Shown here: piece after piece, positions 48,816 through 58,182 of the stretch
How positions within the stretch are numbered: position 1 is the stretch's first letter
Layout: each line of letters opens with the position of its first letter
Assembly: GCF_000236905.1 (NCBI RefSeq)
Contig: NC_016520.1
Span: 558,001-622,000 of the forward strand
DNA: 64,000 bases
From: Tetrapisispora phaffii CBS 4417
Lineage: Eukaryota > Ascomycota > Saccharomycetes > Saccharomycetales > Saccharomycetaceae
Reading direction: 5' to 3'
Notes under the pieces: model-generated
The model's input: only the letters and a program-made list of their open reading frames with translations
What the model was told of the DNA's origin: nothing
Databases searched by the model: none
Program-made: the position numbers and the translations under genes

Positions 48816-50294
48816 TTAAATTATTTGATAAATCTTTACAAATGCATCATGCTGTTTTTTATTTATATCATGCAAAATATTCGATAACTCAACATCAGAG
48901 TATTTATCCTGAAAAGCTTCTCTAAAGTTCATATCCTGTTCAAAGATATTATTTATATTGGAATTCAAATCATTCAATAATCTGCTATTCATTTTTGAGA
49001 TTATGTTAGATTTCAGTCTGTTTGAATTATGAATGTAATTCTTGAATTTATTGACTTCGTACTCTTTGTTGATAATACTGTTGTCATTAAGTGATAATTC
49101 AAATGTAGGAACGGTTAAATTTGAAAGATGTTTAAATTCTTCATTGCTATTTAAGCTTGTGTTCAATTCAGAAAGTATAGAATCGAAATTATGCTTTTCA
49201 ATTTTTAATTTCTTTGATACTGGGCTTTCCATTAAACTACGTCTAATATCATTCATATCAAACGTTACATCACCAATTTTTGGCAGAACAGATTCAAGTT
49301 CAGTTAACTTGATACTGTTGGATTTCTTCCTTTTTGTTCTAACCTCCTGGAATTCATGTTTATGTGCGTCGTCACTGTTTAATTTAAAATTATTAGAATT
49401 CATGTTATCCATCTTAGGATGCAGATTGTTACCATTTTGATCTTGTAAATTGATCTTGTGTAACTCTTGTCTAATCTGTTTAATCCCTAAATCGTCTAGG
49501 CTATCAAATGAAGATGATTTGTCACTATAAGGGTATATTTGTGGTCTTCTTATATTACATTGACCTGTTGGCTTAACTTTTGATGCCTTTTGAGTTGCTT
49601 TTTCTGCCCCTGAACGGGTCTTCTTTTTAGGTTTTGGGCTCCTTTCGTCTGCTGTATTATCTAGATCACTTAGTTTACGTAGCTTTGGATTTTCTTTTAT
49701 ATTATTGAAAGGCTCATCGATTTTACTATCTGATTTTGTATTTTTAGTAGCTGTACTCTCCTGTTTCGCTATTTTATCAGCATGTTCATGTTTACTCTCA
49801 GTTTCATTTTTTGTTGTGTTTCTCTTGAGATCTTCTTTCAAGTCCTGAGTCGTTTCAGGTTTATCTTTTTCATTCACTAAATTATCAACATATGGTCCAA
49901 ACCCATAAGGCTGTTGTTCATAAGGTTTACTTTTCCTGACAGTATTCTTATTCGAGTTTTTATCGCCTCCTCTTTTATCTTCTGTGTGTTGTGTATTTGA
50001 TTCTTTAGATTTGTTTACTGTATTACTGGTTTTCTTATCGTTATTTGATTGTTTGTAATTAGTATATAAACCTTTACGGTGTAAGGTAATATTATATTCT
50101 TCTCTTTCCTTAACATCTGATAAAATAGAATACGCATCTACTACAATTTTAAACAGTTCACTTGACTCATTGGATTTGGATTTATCAGGATGCAATTCTC
50201 TTGCTAGTTTCTTATAAGATTTCTTAATATCATTCAATGAAGCTGTAGGGGTTAATCCCAACACTGAATAATGTGTTGTTTTATCGATTTCCAT
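48816..50294 (-). CDS. JJJ2: Jjj2-like J-domain protein
   Basis: Hsp70 co-chaperone of unknown client. The 492-residue protein starts with a J domain (about 8-75) that has the helix II basic face KKSYKKLAREL and the HPD motif at residues 35-37. The rest is Lys/Asn/Ser-rich and probably disordered up to about residue 290, followed by a more conserved C-terminal part. S. cerevisiae Jjj2 (YJL162C) has 583 residues. Identity relies on the J domain combined with position between the MCD4/YJL163C pair and the PIR genes. Confidence 0.8.
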   Translation of the reverse strand: MEIDKTTHYSVLGLTPTASLNDIKKSYKKLARELHPDKSKSNESSELFKIVVDAYSILSDVKEREEYNITLHRKGLYTNYKQSNNDKKTSNTVNKSKESNTQHTEDKRGGDKNSNKNTVRKSKPYEQQPYGFGPYVDNLVNEKDKPETTQDLKEDLKRNTTKNETESKHEHADKIAKQESTATKNTKSDSKIDEPFNNIKENPKLRKLSDLDNTADERSPKPKKKTRSGAEKATQKASKVKPTGQCNIRRPQIYPYSDKSSSFDSLDDLGIKQIRQELHKINLQDQNGNNLHPKMDNMNSNNFKLNSDDAHKHEFQEVRTKRKKSNSIKLTELESVLPKIGDVTFDMNDIRRSLMESPVSKKLKIEKHNFDSILSELNTSLNSNEEFKHLSNLTVPTFELSLNDNSIINKEYEVNKFKNYIHNSNRLKSNIISKMNSRLLNDLNSNINNIFEQDMNFREAFQDKYSDVELSNILHDINKKQHDAFVKIYQII

Positions 50295-50787
50295 TATAAT
50301 AGCATGACACAGGTACCAAGTAGTGAGACAAATTTAACTATTTCATTACTTTTATCGATGTCTATTACTACTGTTTATAAGATATTTAATTTTGATTAAT
50401 ATATAGTTTCTATGTGTTTGTAAATTTATATATTTTCATTTAGAACATGTCATCGCAAAAAAATAATATTAATTCCATTTTATGATCGAAAGGCTTTTCG
50501 ATTAAAGGGCGAACTGTCAATGCATGCCTTAAGTGACCATGGATTGTACAAGAAAGGCCATAATTGATTATTAAATATTGTATATATTAATAAAAAATTA
50601 AGTCTTAGAAATATTTTATTAGAATGATTGATTAGATATTTTATTTAAAAATTTGGAGTTAGAGAGTTAAAATCACAGATTATTTTTCTCCCGAACCCAA
50701 TCCCAGTAATGTACAATGATTGTTTATATGCTATTAAAATGTTTTGATTGAATATGAACTTTATAATTGATGAAAAAGTCCGACCTT
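50295..50787 (-). other. Promoter region of JJJ2
   Basis: About 490 bp between JJJ2 and the PIR1-like stop. A short imperfect dyad ATCGAAA/TTTCGAT lies at 50485-50502. No gene seen. Confidence 0.5.
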
Positions 50788-51621
50788 TTAACAACTGACT
50801 AAGTCAATAGCTTCCAAATGAACCGGAGAACATTGAGCACCGATGGATTCGTCGTATAAATTGTAGAAGTTACCGGATAGACATTGGTAGAAGACATCGG
50901 AGTCACCTAAAGCCAAGTTACCTTCTGGAGTGATAGACCAACCGGCGGCGTAGATAGCGCCAGCCTGTGGTGGTGGACCGTCGAATTGGAATTGTCTGTT
51001 GGCTACAATAGAACCGATTCTACCCTTGGAGTCAGTTAATTCACCTTTTTTGATGGTCATAGCTAAAGTGGAGTCATTTAGACAAGCTTCGGCAGTGACC
51101 GGGTTTGTAGATAAAGCACCACTGGCAGTAGAAGAAGTTGAAGCAGAGGTAGATTTAGAACCGACTAAAGTGGTAGTCTTTTCATTGGAAGCAGTAGTCA
51201 TTGTAGTAGCTTGGATTTGACCGTCACCAATTTGAGAAACGGCGGCAGCAGTGGTCTTGGTGGTAGCTTGGATTTGACCGTCACCGATTTGAGAAACAGC
51301 AGCGGCGGTAGTCTTGGTGGTAGCTTGGATTTGACCGTCACCAATTTGAGAAACAGCAGCGGCGGTAGTCTTTGTAGTAGCTTGGATTTGACCGTCACCG
51401 ATTTGGGAGACAGCAGCGGCTCTCTTAGCAACGGAAGAAGCAGCAGAAGCGATGCCAGTTGTAATTGGTTGAACGGCGATACCGAAAGATGAAGCATAAT
51501 CAGTTAACCCACCAGAATAAGTAGCGGATGGAGTTAAAGTAGTCCAAGGCTCAGATGGAGCATAGACAGCCATGGCAGTGGTGGCTAAAGCAGCGGCAGT
51601 TATAGTCTTTTTGTATTGCAT
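50788..51621 (-). CDS. PIR1: PIR-family cell-wall protein, copy 1
   Basis: Covalently bound wall protein (proteins with internal repeats), attached to beta-1,3-glucan through Gln residues of the repeats. The 277-residue precursor has a signal peptide ([20 protein letters not shown]), a propeptide ending in a Kex2 site KR (66-67), and four 19-residue repeats with [12 protein letters not shown] (68-143). A Ser/Thr-rich linker leads to the C-terminal four-Cys domain with the family spacing C-66-C-16-C-12-C. Codon use is strongly biased, as for highly expressed genes. It is divergent from, and nearly identical to, the PIR gene at 54259. The symbol is a family label; the exact orthologue among PIR1, PIR3, HSP150, CIS3 and PIR5 is undecided. 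Confidence 0.93.
   Translation of the reverse strand: MQYKKTITAAALATTAMAVYAPSEPWTTLTPSATYSGGLTDYASSFGIAVQPITTGIASAASSVAKRAAAVSQIGDGQIQATTKTTAAAVSQIGDGQIQATTKTTAAAVSQIGDGQIQATTKTTAAAVSQIGDGQIQATTMTTASNEKTTTLVGSKSTSASTSSTASGALSTNPVTAEACLNDSTLAMTIKKGELTDSKGRIGSIVANRQFQFDGPPPQAGAIYAAGWSITPEGNLALGDSDVFYQCLSGNFYNLYDESIGAQCSPVHLEAIDLVSC
51193..51420 (-). repeat. 57-bp tandem repeats of PIR copy 1
   Basis: Four copies of a 57-bp unit encoding [19 protein letters not shown]; the last has Met for Lys near its end. Copies differ mainly at synonymous positions. Confidence 0.95.
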
Positions 51622-52057
51622 TTTTTTTGGTGCAGTAAATGTTGTAGTATTTTGTTTGTTTGTTGTTGTATATTTTATATAATAGTATATAATGTAGAAT
51701 GGGAATTACAGTTAATTTGATCAATTGATAGAAAATACATGCCTCTTATATACAATTCAAGATCGACAAAGTGCCATTTCAAAATATAAGAAACAGGTTC
51801 AGCCATGTCTTCCATCAACTGTCAAATTACAGTTTCCCTTGATCTGTAAAAACAAAAAGACTGAACTAACTATGGCAACTTAACGCTGTTTCATTTTAAT
51901 AAAGAGGACTAACATGCCAATAGGAGTCTAAGTTAAGCAAGCCACGCATGTACCCGTCAAGAAGAAAGTGATACAAAGCATCAAGATCTATTATCCAAAT
52001 TCACCATCATACCATCTTCTTCTTTTACAAAGAGAAGGTGAAATACAATAAAGTCAA

Positions 52058-52063
52058 ACCAGC
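52058..52063 (+). promoter_or_regulatory. Swi5/Ace2 site
   Basis: ACCAGC matches RCCAGC exactly; another match, GCCAGC, is at 53676-53681. S. cerevisiae PIR genes are induced at M/G1 by Swi5 and Ace2. Short motif, so moderate weight. Confidence 0.35.
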
Positions 52064-53182
52064 CATTTTTTTAATATGAAGTTGATTTAAGGTACAGAGC
52101 CATGTGCCTTGAAACCTTTTTTTCACCATCAGCATCATTATATTTGTCAACCGTATTTAGAAATAATGGATACACAAAAGAAAAAGTTTAGCCATTCTAA
52201 TTTTTGTGTCCACCGCGATCATCCAAGCCACGGAAGCGTTCCGTACATTAATTTCTCTTTTAGAAAATAGATATATATATATCGAAAAAGGCGGGTTCAG
52301 ATCTCAAGCAAAAAATAAGTAATGTACGTATTTATGGTATACAATGTCTGTATGCGTGAATGAAATGTAATCTTTTGAACTCATTTATTGGTCACGTTTC
52401 TGGTCTTCATCAATAGAAAGTAATGAAAAGGTTAATGTACATATATATATAAGCTGTGTACAATTAGTCGGAACCGTCATAGAGCAGTAGAGGAGTACTA
52501 GCGTTACTTATGCTGTCCTCATTACGCCGTACTTATTATGATGGCTAGATATATAGTCCCAGTATCATTACTGTCACCATCACACAGTCAATAAGGGATT
52601 TCGGTCTTTAGTAATTTACAAATCAATTCCATCCGAATCAATTCTAGGAAGCATACCCATTTAGGTATAACAGTTAAATTGAAAATTAAATCTGTATTCT
52701 TTTGTTTCGGTTGAATCCACTACAAATCAATCGATCGCTCTTACCCTAATGGGAAATATGCATTCATAGTATTATTAATAGAGACAAACATGACCAACTT
52801 AGGTGTAATGCTAGGTAAAATTTAGTTTATCTGACAACGATGTCTGTACGTTTCGGATGACAAATGTAATTAAAGACCGAAATTATCGAAAAAATAAAAC
52901 AAGTGGTGTGTTTGACGGAAAAATAGTGTTTCTATATTTAACATCAATTAGCGAACGACGAAAAACACGCACCCAAACATGTTTTTCAGTGGGATATCCT
53001 AATAAAACCCGAGATCAGTAAACTCGAGCACACACATACGCATATTTCTTACGAATATATAAAATAAAGACGGTCAGCTCTCATTGATACTCCCTGTTGT
53101 CACTAAGCTCTCTTCTCCCTTGCGAGAATCTCATGCATATCTGATTTTTTCCTAGTACGGTAAACATACAAACCAGTCGTTT

Positions 53183-53209
53183 GTCTCTCTGACCTCAGGT
53201 CAGAGAGAC
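53183..53209. repeat. 27-base perfect inverted repeat
   Basis: GTCTCTCTGACCT (53183-53195) and AGGTCAGAGAGAC (53197-53209) are exact reverse complements around one C. It lies about 1 kb before PIR copy 2, in a GC-richer part of the spacer. Confidence 0.95.
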
Positions 53210-54123
53210 GGGAAGGAAGGGGAAAGGGGAACCACAGTGAACGATATCGTATAAACTAGTCCCATGGTTTTTTTTCGGTGCATACATTATTTACAGCTCA
53301 GCATCCCCCCTCAACATCATGAACAGATTTGTAATTACGTAAAGGCGAAGTGTTCCATGTGTTTCTTTTTGCTGCCCGCCGGTACGATAATTTGATACTA
53401 AATAAAGTGATATATATGTATTATTTATATTAAAACTCTATCAGTATACCATGTGAGGGTGTTCCTACACCATTAGAAAACCATTTGCAAGTTAAATTTA
53501 GCAAAGAGAGACCCGTCGCCCTCTTGCCCTTTGTACTGTATTGCCCACTACGTTGGTTGCTCGAGTTAGCACGTCTCTCTTTTCATTAATACGTAATAGT
53601 TAGTATACCCAAATCCCCTCAAAAATATACAGACATCACAATATCCATTTCGTTAACATTTCAGTTGTGGTAGCTGCCAGCTTTCGATTTATCCCGCAAT
53701 ACTCAACATGATAACCTCTCTTTTATGTGGAAATCCATTTTTAACCATCCATCATCTTCAAACTATATCCATTAACGATCCTTTTCTAGTAATATCTAGT
53801 TAATTAATTGCAATTGTCTTTCCCTTTTTTATTATTGAAGTTAAAAATAGAATATATCTTAAATGGACTTTATGTTCTTTTAAAGATATAATCGATCTAT
53901 AGTCATAACACTGTTGATTCGCTATATGGCCACCTCGATAAAAATAGCAATAACTTTTCTATAATGTTGCTTTAATGCATCACTTATCCACAAAGATATC
54001 CTTATGTTACTGAATTAGGTCACACGCACTCCCTCTATTCTTGATAATTGATAAATATCTCTCAGTTCAATCATTCGAGTAATCTCTTTTCATAAACATA
54101 TATAAACTACAACAATTTACAAT

Positions 54124-54216
54124 GTAAGTCAATCTTGTTTGCTGTGTCTCTCTTATATAGATTTCATATACAATAAATAATAATAACAAACAGAACAATA
54201 GCTTCCCTTCTTACAG
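54124..54216 (+). other. Possible leader intron of PIR copy 2
   Basis: GTAAGT (54124-54129), a branch-point-like TAATAAC (54181-54187) and a pyrimidine-rich acceptor ending TTACAG (54211-54216) would define a 93-base intron in the 5' leader. Its donor overlaps an ATG-TAA start-stop pair (54122-54127). The donor and branch point deviate by one base from the yeast optimum. Confidence 0.25.
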
Positions 54217-54258
54217 AGAAACGCATACCAACTACCCAAAAAAACGCACATATATAAA

Positions 54259-55209
54259 ATGCAATACAAAAAGTCTCTAGCAACTGCTGCTTTAGCCACC
54301 ACTGCCATGGCCGCCTATGCTCCATCTGAGCCTTGGACTACTTTAACTCCATCCGCTACTTATTCTGGTGGGTTAACTGATTATGCTTCAACTTTCGGTA
54401 TCGCCGTTCAACCAATTACAACTGGCATCGCTTCTGCTGCTTCTTCCGTTGCTAAGAGAGCCGCTGCTGTCTCCCAAATTGGTGACGGTCAAATTCAAGC
54501 TACAACCAAGACCACTGCTGCCGCCGTTTCTCAAATTGGTGACGGTCAAATCCAAGCTACTACAAAGACTACTGCTGCCGCCGTTTCTCAAATTGGTGAC
54601 GGTCAAATCCAAGCTACAACCAAGACTACCGCCGCTGCTGTTTCTCAAATTGGTGACGGTCAAATCCAAGCTACAACCAAGACTACCGCCGCTGCTGTTT
54701 CTCAAATTGGTGACGGTCAAATCCAAGCTACAACCAAGACTACCGCCGCTGCTGTTTCTCAAACTGGTGACGGTCAAATCCAAGCTACTACAAAGACTAC
54801 TGCTGCCGCCGTTTCTCAAATCGCCGATGGTCAAGCCCAAGCCGCTTCTACTACTAACTCAGTCCATGGTGCGGCTGCCACTTCCGCCGCTGACCCAGTC
54901 GGTGCTGTCTCTTGTAAGACTGACGGTACTTTAGCTCTAACCATCAAAAAAGGTGAATTAACTGACTCCAAGGGTAGAATCGGTTCTATTGTAGCCAACA
55001 GACAATTCCAATTCGACGGTCCACCACCACAGGCTGGCGCTATCTACGCCGCCGGTTGGTCTATCACTCCAGAAGGTAACTTGGCTTTAGGTGACTCCGA
55101 TGTCTTCTACCAATGTCTATCCGGTAACTTCTACAATTTATACGACGAATCCATCGGTGCTCAATGTTCTCCAGTTAAATTACAAGCCATTGATTTGATT
55201 GACTGTTAA
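54259..55209 (+). CDS. HSP150: PIR-family cell-wall protein, copy 2
   Basis: A 316-residue precursor with the same architecture as copy 1. It has a signal peptide, then Kex2 site KR at 66-67. Seven 19-residue repeats follow (68-200): five canonical, one with SQTGDG and a last degenerate one with [10 protein letters not shown]. The C-terminal four-Cys domain has exact spacing C-66-C-16-C-12-C. The N-terminal region and Cys domain match copy 1 almost base for base, including synonymous positions, which suggests recent gene conversion. Orientation (plus, beside a minus-strand PIR gene) resembles YJL159W HSP150 or YKL163W PIR3; the symbol is therefore tentative. Confidence 0.93.
   Translation: MQYKKSLATAALATTAMAAYAPSEPWTTLTPSATYSGGLTDYASTFGIAVQPITTGIASAASSVAKRAAAVSQIGDGQIQATTKTTAAAVSQIGDGQIQATTKTTAAAVSQIGDGQIQATTKTTAAAVSQIGDGQIQATTKTTAAAVSQIGDGQIQATTKTTAAAVSQTGDGQIQATTKTTAAAVSQIADGQAQAASTTNSVHGAAATSAADPVGAVSCKTDGTLALTIKKGELTDSKGRIGSIVANRQFQFDGPPPQAGAIYAAGWSITPEGNLALGDSDVFYQCLSGNFYNLYDESIGAQCSPVKLQAIDLIDC
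54460..54858 (+). repeat. 57-bp tandem repeats of PIR copy 2
   Basis: Seven copies of the 57-bp unit; five encode the canonical [19 protein letters not shown] and two are altered. Neighbouring copies are nearly identical in DNA, so unequal recombination and copy-number change are likely. Confidence 0.95.
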
Positions 55210-55785
55210 ATCAATTTCGTTATGTGATTATCAAAAAAAATTTTATCAGAGAAATCTCTTAATAACTAATTTTTCGCAGTTTTGCAAATTCTCTTTAAAA
55301 ATAGCATTCATTCCTTAGCATTATCATACAAATTTTTGACTTCCATAAAAGTTAACTAGAATAAACTTTATCCCCCCTAACAGTATTTCAATGAATACTT
55401 TTTAGTTCGTAATTTCATTTCTAGATCATATAATTTATTTAATCTAAATCATTATTCATCATTTAAATTAACAATAGTTAATATTGCAATATATATCCTT
55501 TTTAAGTTGAGATACTCATTGATGGCGCTCTTACGGTTACATGAGTTTCATGCTTTGTCTCTACAAAAGTTCACCATATGAAAATAATCTGTAGAAACTG
55601 TTAAAGGAACTGATCATAAATTGGCTAAAGAAAAATAAAGCTCTTATCGTTTATTAAAAGGGGTATCTAAAGTATGTATAGTGCCATGAGAACACAGTGG
55701 CTTCTTAATTATAAAACGTAAAATTGAGTTAGGTTAAAATGTTTGTATTTGGGATAACGGATGTTATCACAAATCAATAATGCAC
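55210..55785. other. Convergent intergenic region between PIR copies 2 and 3
   Basis: AT-rich 3' regions of two convergent genes. No gene or notable repeat seen. Confidence 0.55.
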
Positions 55786-57027
55786 CTAACAGTCAACGAT
55801 GGAAACAATTTCTAACTTAACTTCGTTACATTGAGAACCAATGGATTGGTCATATAAGTTGTAGAAGTCACCGGATAGACATTGGTAGAAAGTGTCAGAG
55901 TTACCTAAAGCTAAGTAACCATCAGAAGTAACAGACCAACCAGCGGCGTAGATGGTACCAGCCTGTGGTGGTGGACCGTCGAATTGGAATTGTCTGTTAG
56001 CAACAATAGCACCGATTCTACCCTTGGAGTCAGTTAATTCACCACCATTTAATGATAAAGTTAAGGTACCGTCGTTTTTACAGGTGACAGCACCAACGGA
56101 GACATCGCTAGCAGAAACAGAAGATGTGGAAGAGGTAGAAGCAGAGGCTTTAGTAGAGCTGGATTTACTAGAAGCGTAGGTTGGAGATAAGGTAGAGGTG
56201 ACCTTACCAGAAGTTTCAGAACCAATGCTGGTAGCAACAGATCTTGATAAACTAGAAGCAGCAGCCTTGGTAGAGGCTTCAACTTGACCGTCACCAATTT
56301 GAGAAACGGCGGCAGCAGTAGTCTTGGCAGAGGCGGCAGAAGCAGAAGCAGCAGAAGCAGCAGAAGCAGCAGAAGCAGCAGCAGCAGAAGCAGCAGATAA
56401 CTTAATAGTAACTGGGGCTTGGATTTGACCATCGCTGATTTGAGTAACAGCAGACATAGTTGGTAAAGCACTGGTGGTAGTAACACCAGAAGCCTTGGAA
56501 CTCTTAGTTTGTAAAATGGTAGTAGCACCCTTTACAGTTTCAGTTATAGTCGAGGTGTTGCCTTCAGTGGTGGTAGTAACCTTGTTAGTAGCTTGGGTGT
56601 TGGTAGCTTGAGTGTTGGTAGCCTTGGTGTTGGTAGCTTGAGTGTTGGTAGCCTTGGTGTTGGTAGCTTGAGTGTTGGTAGCCTTGGTGTTGGTAGCTTG
56701 AGTGTTAGTAGTGCTCTTTGTTTGAAGGATGGTGGTAGCTCTTTGGGAAGTTTCAGTAACAGTAGTTGTGATATCTTGACTTGTCTTAGCAGTGGCAGTG
56801 GTAACTGGAGCTTGAATTTGACCATCACCGATTTGGGAAACAGCAGCAGCTCTCTTAGCTAAAGCACCGACAGTTTGAACAGCAATACCGAAGGTGGATG
56901 GGTAGTCGGTGGCACCTAAGTAACCACCGGCTGGAGATAAAGTGGACCAGTTGTCACCTGGAACATAACTTTCAGCGGCAACAATAGAGGTTAAACCAGC
57001 AGCGATAGAAATTTTTTGAAGTTGCAT
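55786..57027 (-). CDS. PIR-family cell-wall protein, copy 3 (divergent)
   Basis: A 413-residue precursor with a different, longer middle part. It has a signal peptide ([20 protein letters not shown]) and a Kex2 site KR at 58-59. Three separated PIR repeats follow ([36 protein letters not shown]). Between the first and second lies a Thr/Asn/Gln/Ala repeat region ([10 protein letters not shown] units), and between the second and third an Ala/Ser-only stretch. The C-terminal domain keeps C-66-C-16-C-12-C. Spreading of the repeats through low-complexity spacer is unlike the tandem array of the other two copies. It is a PIR1, PIR3, CIS3 or PIR5 relative; no exact orthologue is proposed. Confidence 0.9.
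   Translation of the reverse strand: MQLQKISIAAGLTSIVAAESYVPGDNWSTLSPAGGYLGATDYPSTFGIAVQTVGALAKRAAAVSQIGDGQIQAPVTTATAKTSQDITTTVTETSQRATTILQTKSTTNTQATNTKATNTQATNTKATNTQATNTKATNTQATNTQATNKVTTTTEGNTSTITETVKGATTILQTKSSKASGVTTTSALPTMSAVTQISDGQIQAPVTIKLSAASAAAASAASAASAASASAASAKTTAAAVSQIGDGQVEASTKAAASSLSRSVATSIGSETSGKVTSTLSPTYASSKSSSTKASASTSSTSSVSASDVSVGAVTCKNDGTLTLSLNGGELTDSKGRIGAIVANRQFQFDGPPPQAGTIYAAGWSVTSDGYLALGNSDTFYQCLSGDFYNLYDQSIGSQCNEVKLEIVSIVDC
56584..56706 (-). repeat. 15-bp tandem repeats encoding [10 protein letters not shown]
   Basis: About eight alternating 15-bp units encode ATNTQ and ATNTK inside PIR copy 3, an O-mannosylation-prone low-complexity spacer. Confidence 0.9.
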
Positions 57028-58182
57028 TTTTAATAAGAACTTATTTGTATTTTTTTTGGTAAGTGTGAAACGAATGACTTAGGTATTTTATTTTTTATGT
57101 TAAATATTAAAGAGAAGAAGAAATGTTACAAGCAAGAAGGTTTGAAATTTAATGATATTTGATGAATATTATTTTACTATTCCTTATATATAATTATAAA
57201 AACTGATGTGTTTTTCGAAAGAGTTTATTAAAATTAGATTACAGTTCTAAAAGTAATAACTGTAAACAAACCAATGTGGCAAAACCTTGTCTTACCCCAA
57301 AAAGGTGCCTCTATTCAAGCAACCAGATCATATACACTCCCGAAAACTATAAACATGGTTATTAATAAATTCGAATATTTAATACCAATTAAAATTTCGT
57401 TTCGTGGCTGTCCCTAGTTGGAAGAGGAACACCACCTTTCACAAGCTATATTTAAAAGTAAAGTCAACAATAGTAAGTAACACTGAAGTCTAAATATAAC
57501 TTATTGCTACCAAAATAGATCATATCTATGGATTAGGAAAGGGAACGTAAAGATTACTTCCGTTATTTTTAGTTTTTTCGAACGTATTTGTAAACAAAAA
57601 AACAACTAAAAGGTTTAAAAACAACTCAAAACGACAACAATAGCATCAAAAGTTCGCGTTTTCATTGTAAAACGCGTAGTTAAGGTTAACTAAGTCGGGA
57701 AACAATTTCGAATTATAACAACAAACAAACCTGTTTAAATCTCTATAAGTGCTGAGGGAATTAATAAATTAAACCGTAAGCTATTCTTGATTGTGTAGAG
57801 TATATAAAGATGGATATAAAATGGTAACGTTCGAAAGTAGTAGTTGCTGTACTTTTGTGGGTAGTCTAGTCCAATAAGCCATGATCGATGAAATAAAAGC
57901 AACCCTTTTAGAGTTACCGTGTTTTTACTGATATTCCATTGACTTATATAGGTATGAATCTCCCATTTAGTACAAATGGTTAAGTCTATAATCCACGGTT
58001 GTTTGTTTACTTTCTATTCTTATATCGCGAAAATACAGCTGACATCTTTGATTCTTCAAGCATGCAGTCAACATGAGCACCTGTATCATTATTAATTGTA
58101 TTATTACTATGCTAGCTTAAATTTATTTAATATAATATCGGTTGAATATGTATATATATATACATTTAGAAGAGTGGGCTTA
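57028..58182 (-). other. Promoter region of PIR copy 3
   Basis: About 1.15 kb between PIR copy 3 and the FAR1 stop. An inverted pair of MCB-type sites lies at 57655-57676. YKL162C and KDX1, present in S. cerevisiae near PIR3, are absent. No gene seen. Confidence 0.6.
57655..57677. promoter_or_regulatory. Inverted MCB-type pair
   Basis: CGCGTTTT (57655-57662) and AAAACGCG (57669-57676) are perfect reverse complements six bases apart. With flanking bases they give AAAACGCGA and AAAACGCGT, two ACGCGN sites; ACGCGT at 57672-57677 is an exact MCB. Confidence 0.55.

Larger units (their letters stand above)
51622..54258. other. Long divergent promoter region between PIR copies 1 and 2
   Basis: About 2.6 kb without an open frame of interest, the largest non-coding stretch in the window. 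It contains Swi5/Ace2-type RCCAGC sites (52058-52063 and 53676-53681), stress-element-like CCCCT in several places, a 15-base dyad ACGGAA-GCG-TTCCGT (52230-52244), and a 27-base perfect inverted repeat (53183-53209). A possible small leader intron lies near the right end. Confidence 0.65.

Noticed and set aside
51198..51497. Open frames in other frames of the PIR repeats (also 54383-54934, 56061-56528 and 56593-56862)
   Set aside because: They are shadows produced by the 57-bp and 15-bp coding repeats, whose length is a multiple of three and so keeps all frames open.
51622..54258. Mobile element remnant in the long PIR spacer
   Set aside because: No terminal repeats, integrase or reverse transcriptase frames, or LTR-like ends were seen.
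54460..54858. Regular repeats resembling a CRISPR array
   Set aside because: They are contiguous coding repeats without spacers in a eukaryotic wall-protein gene.
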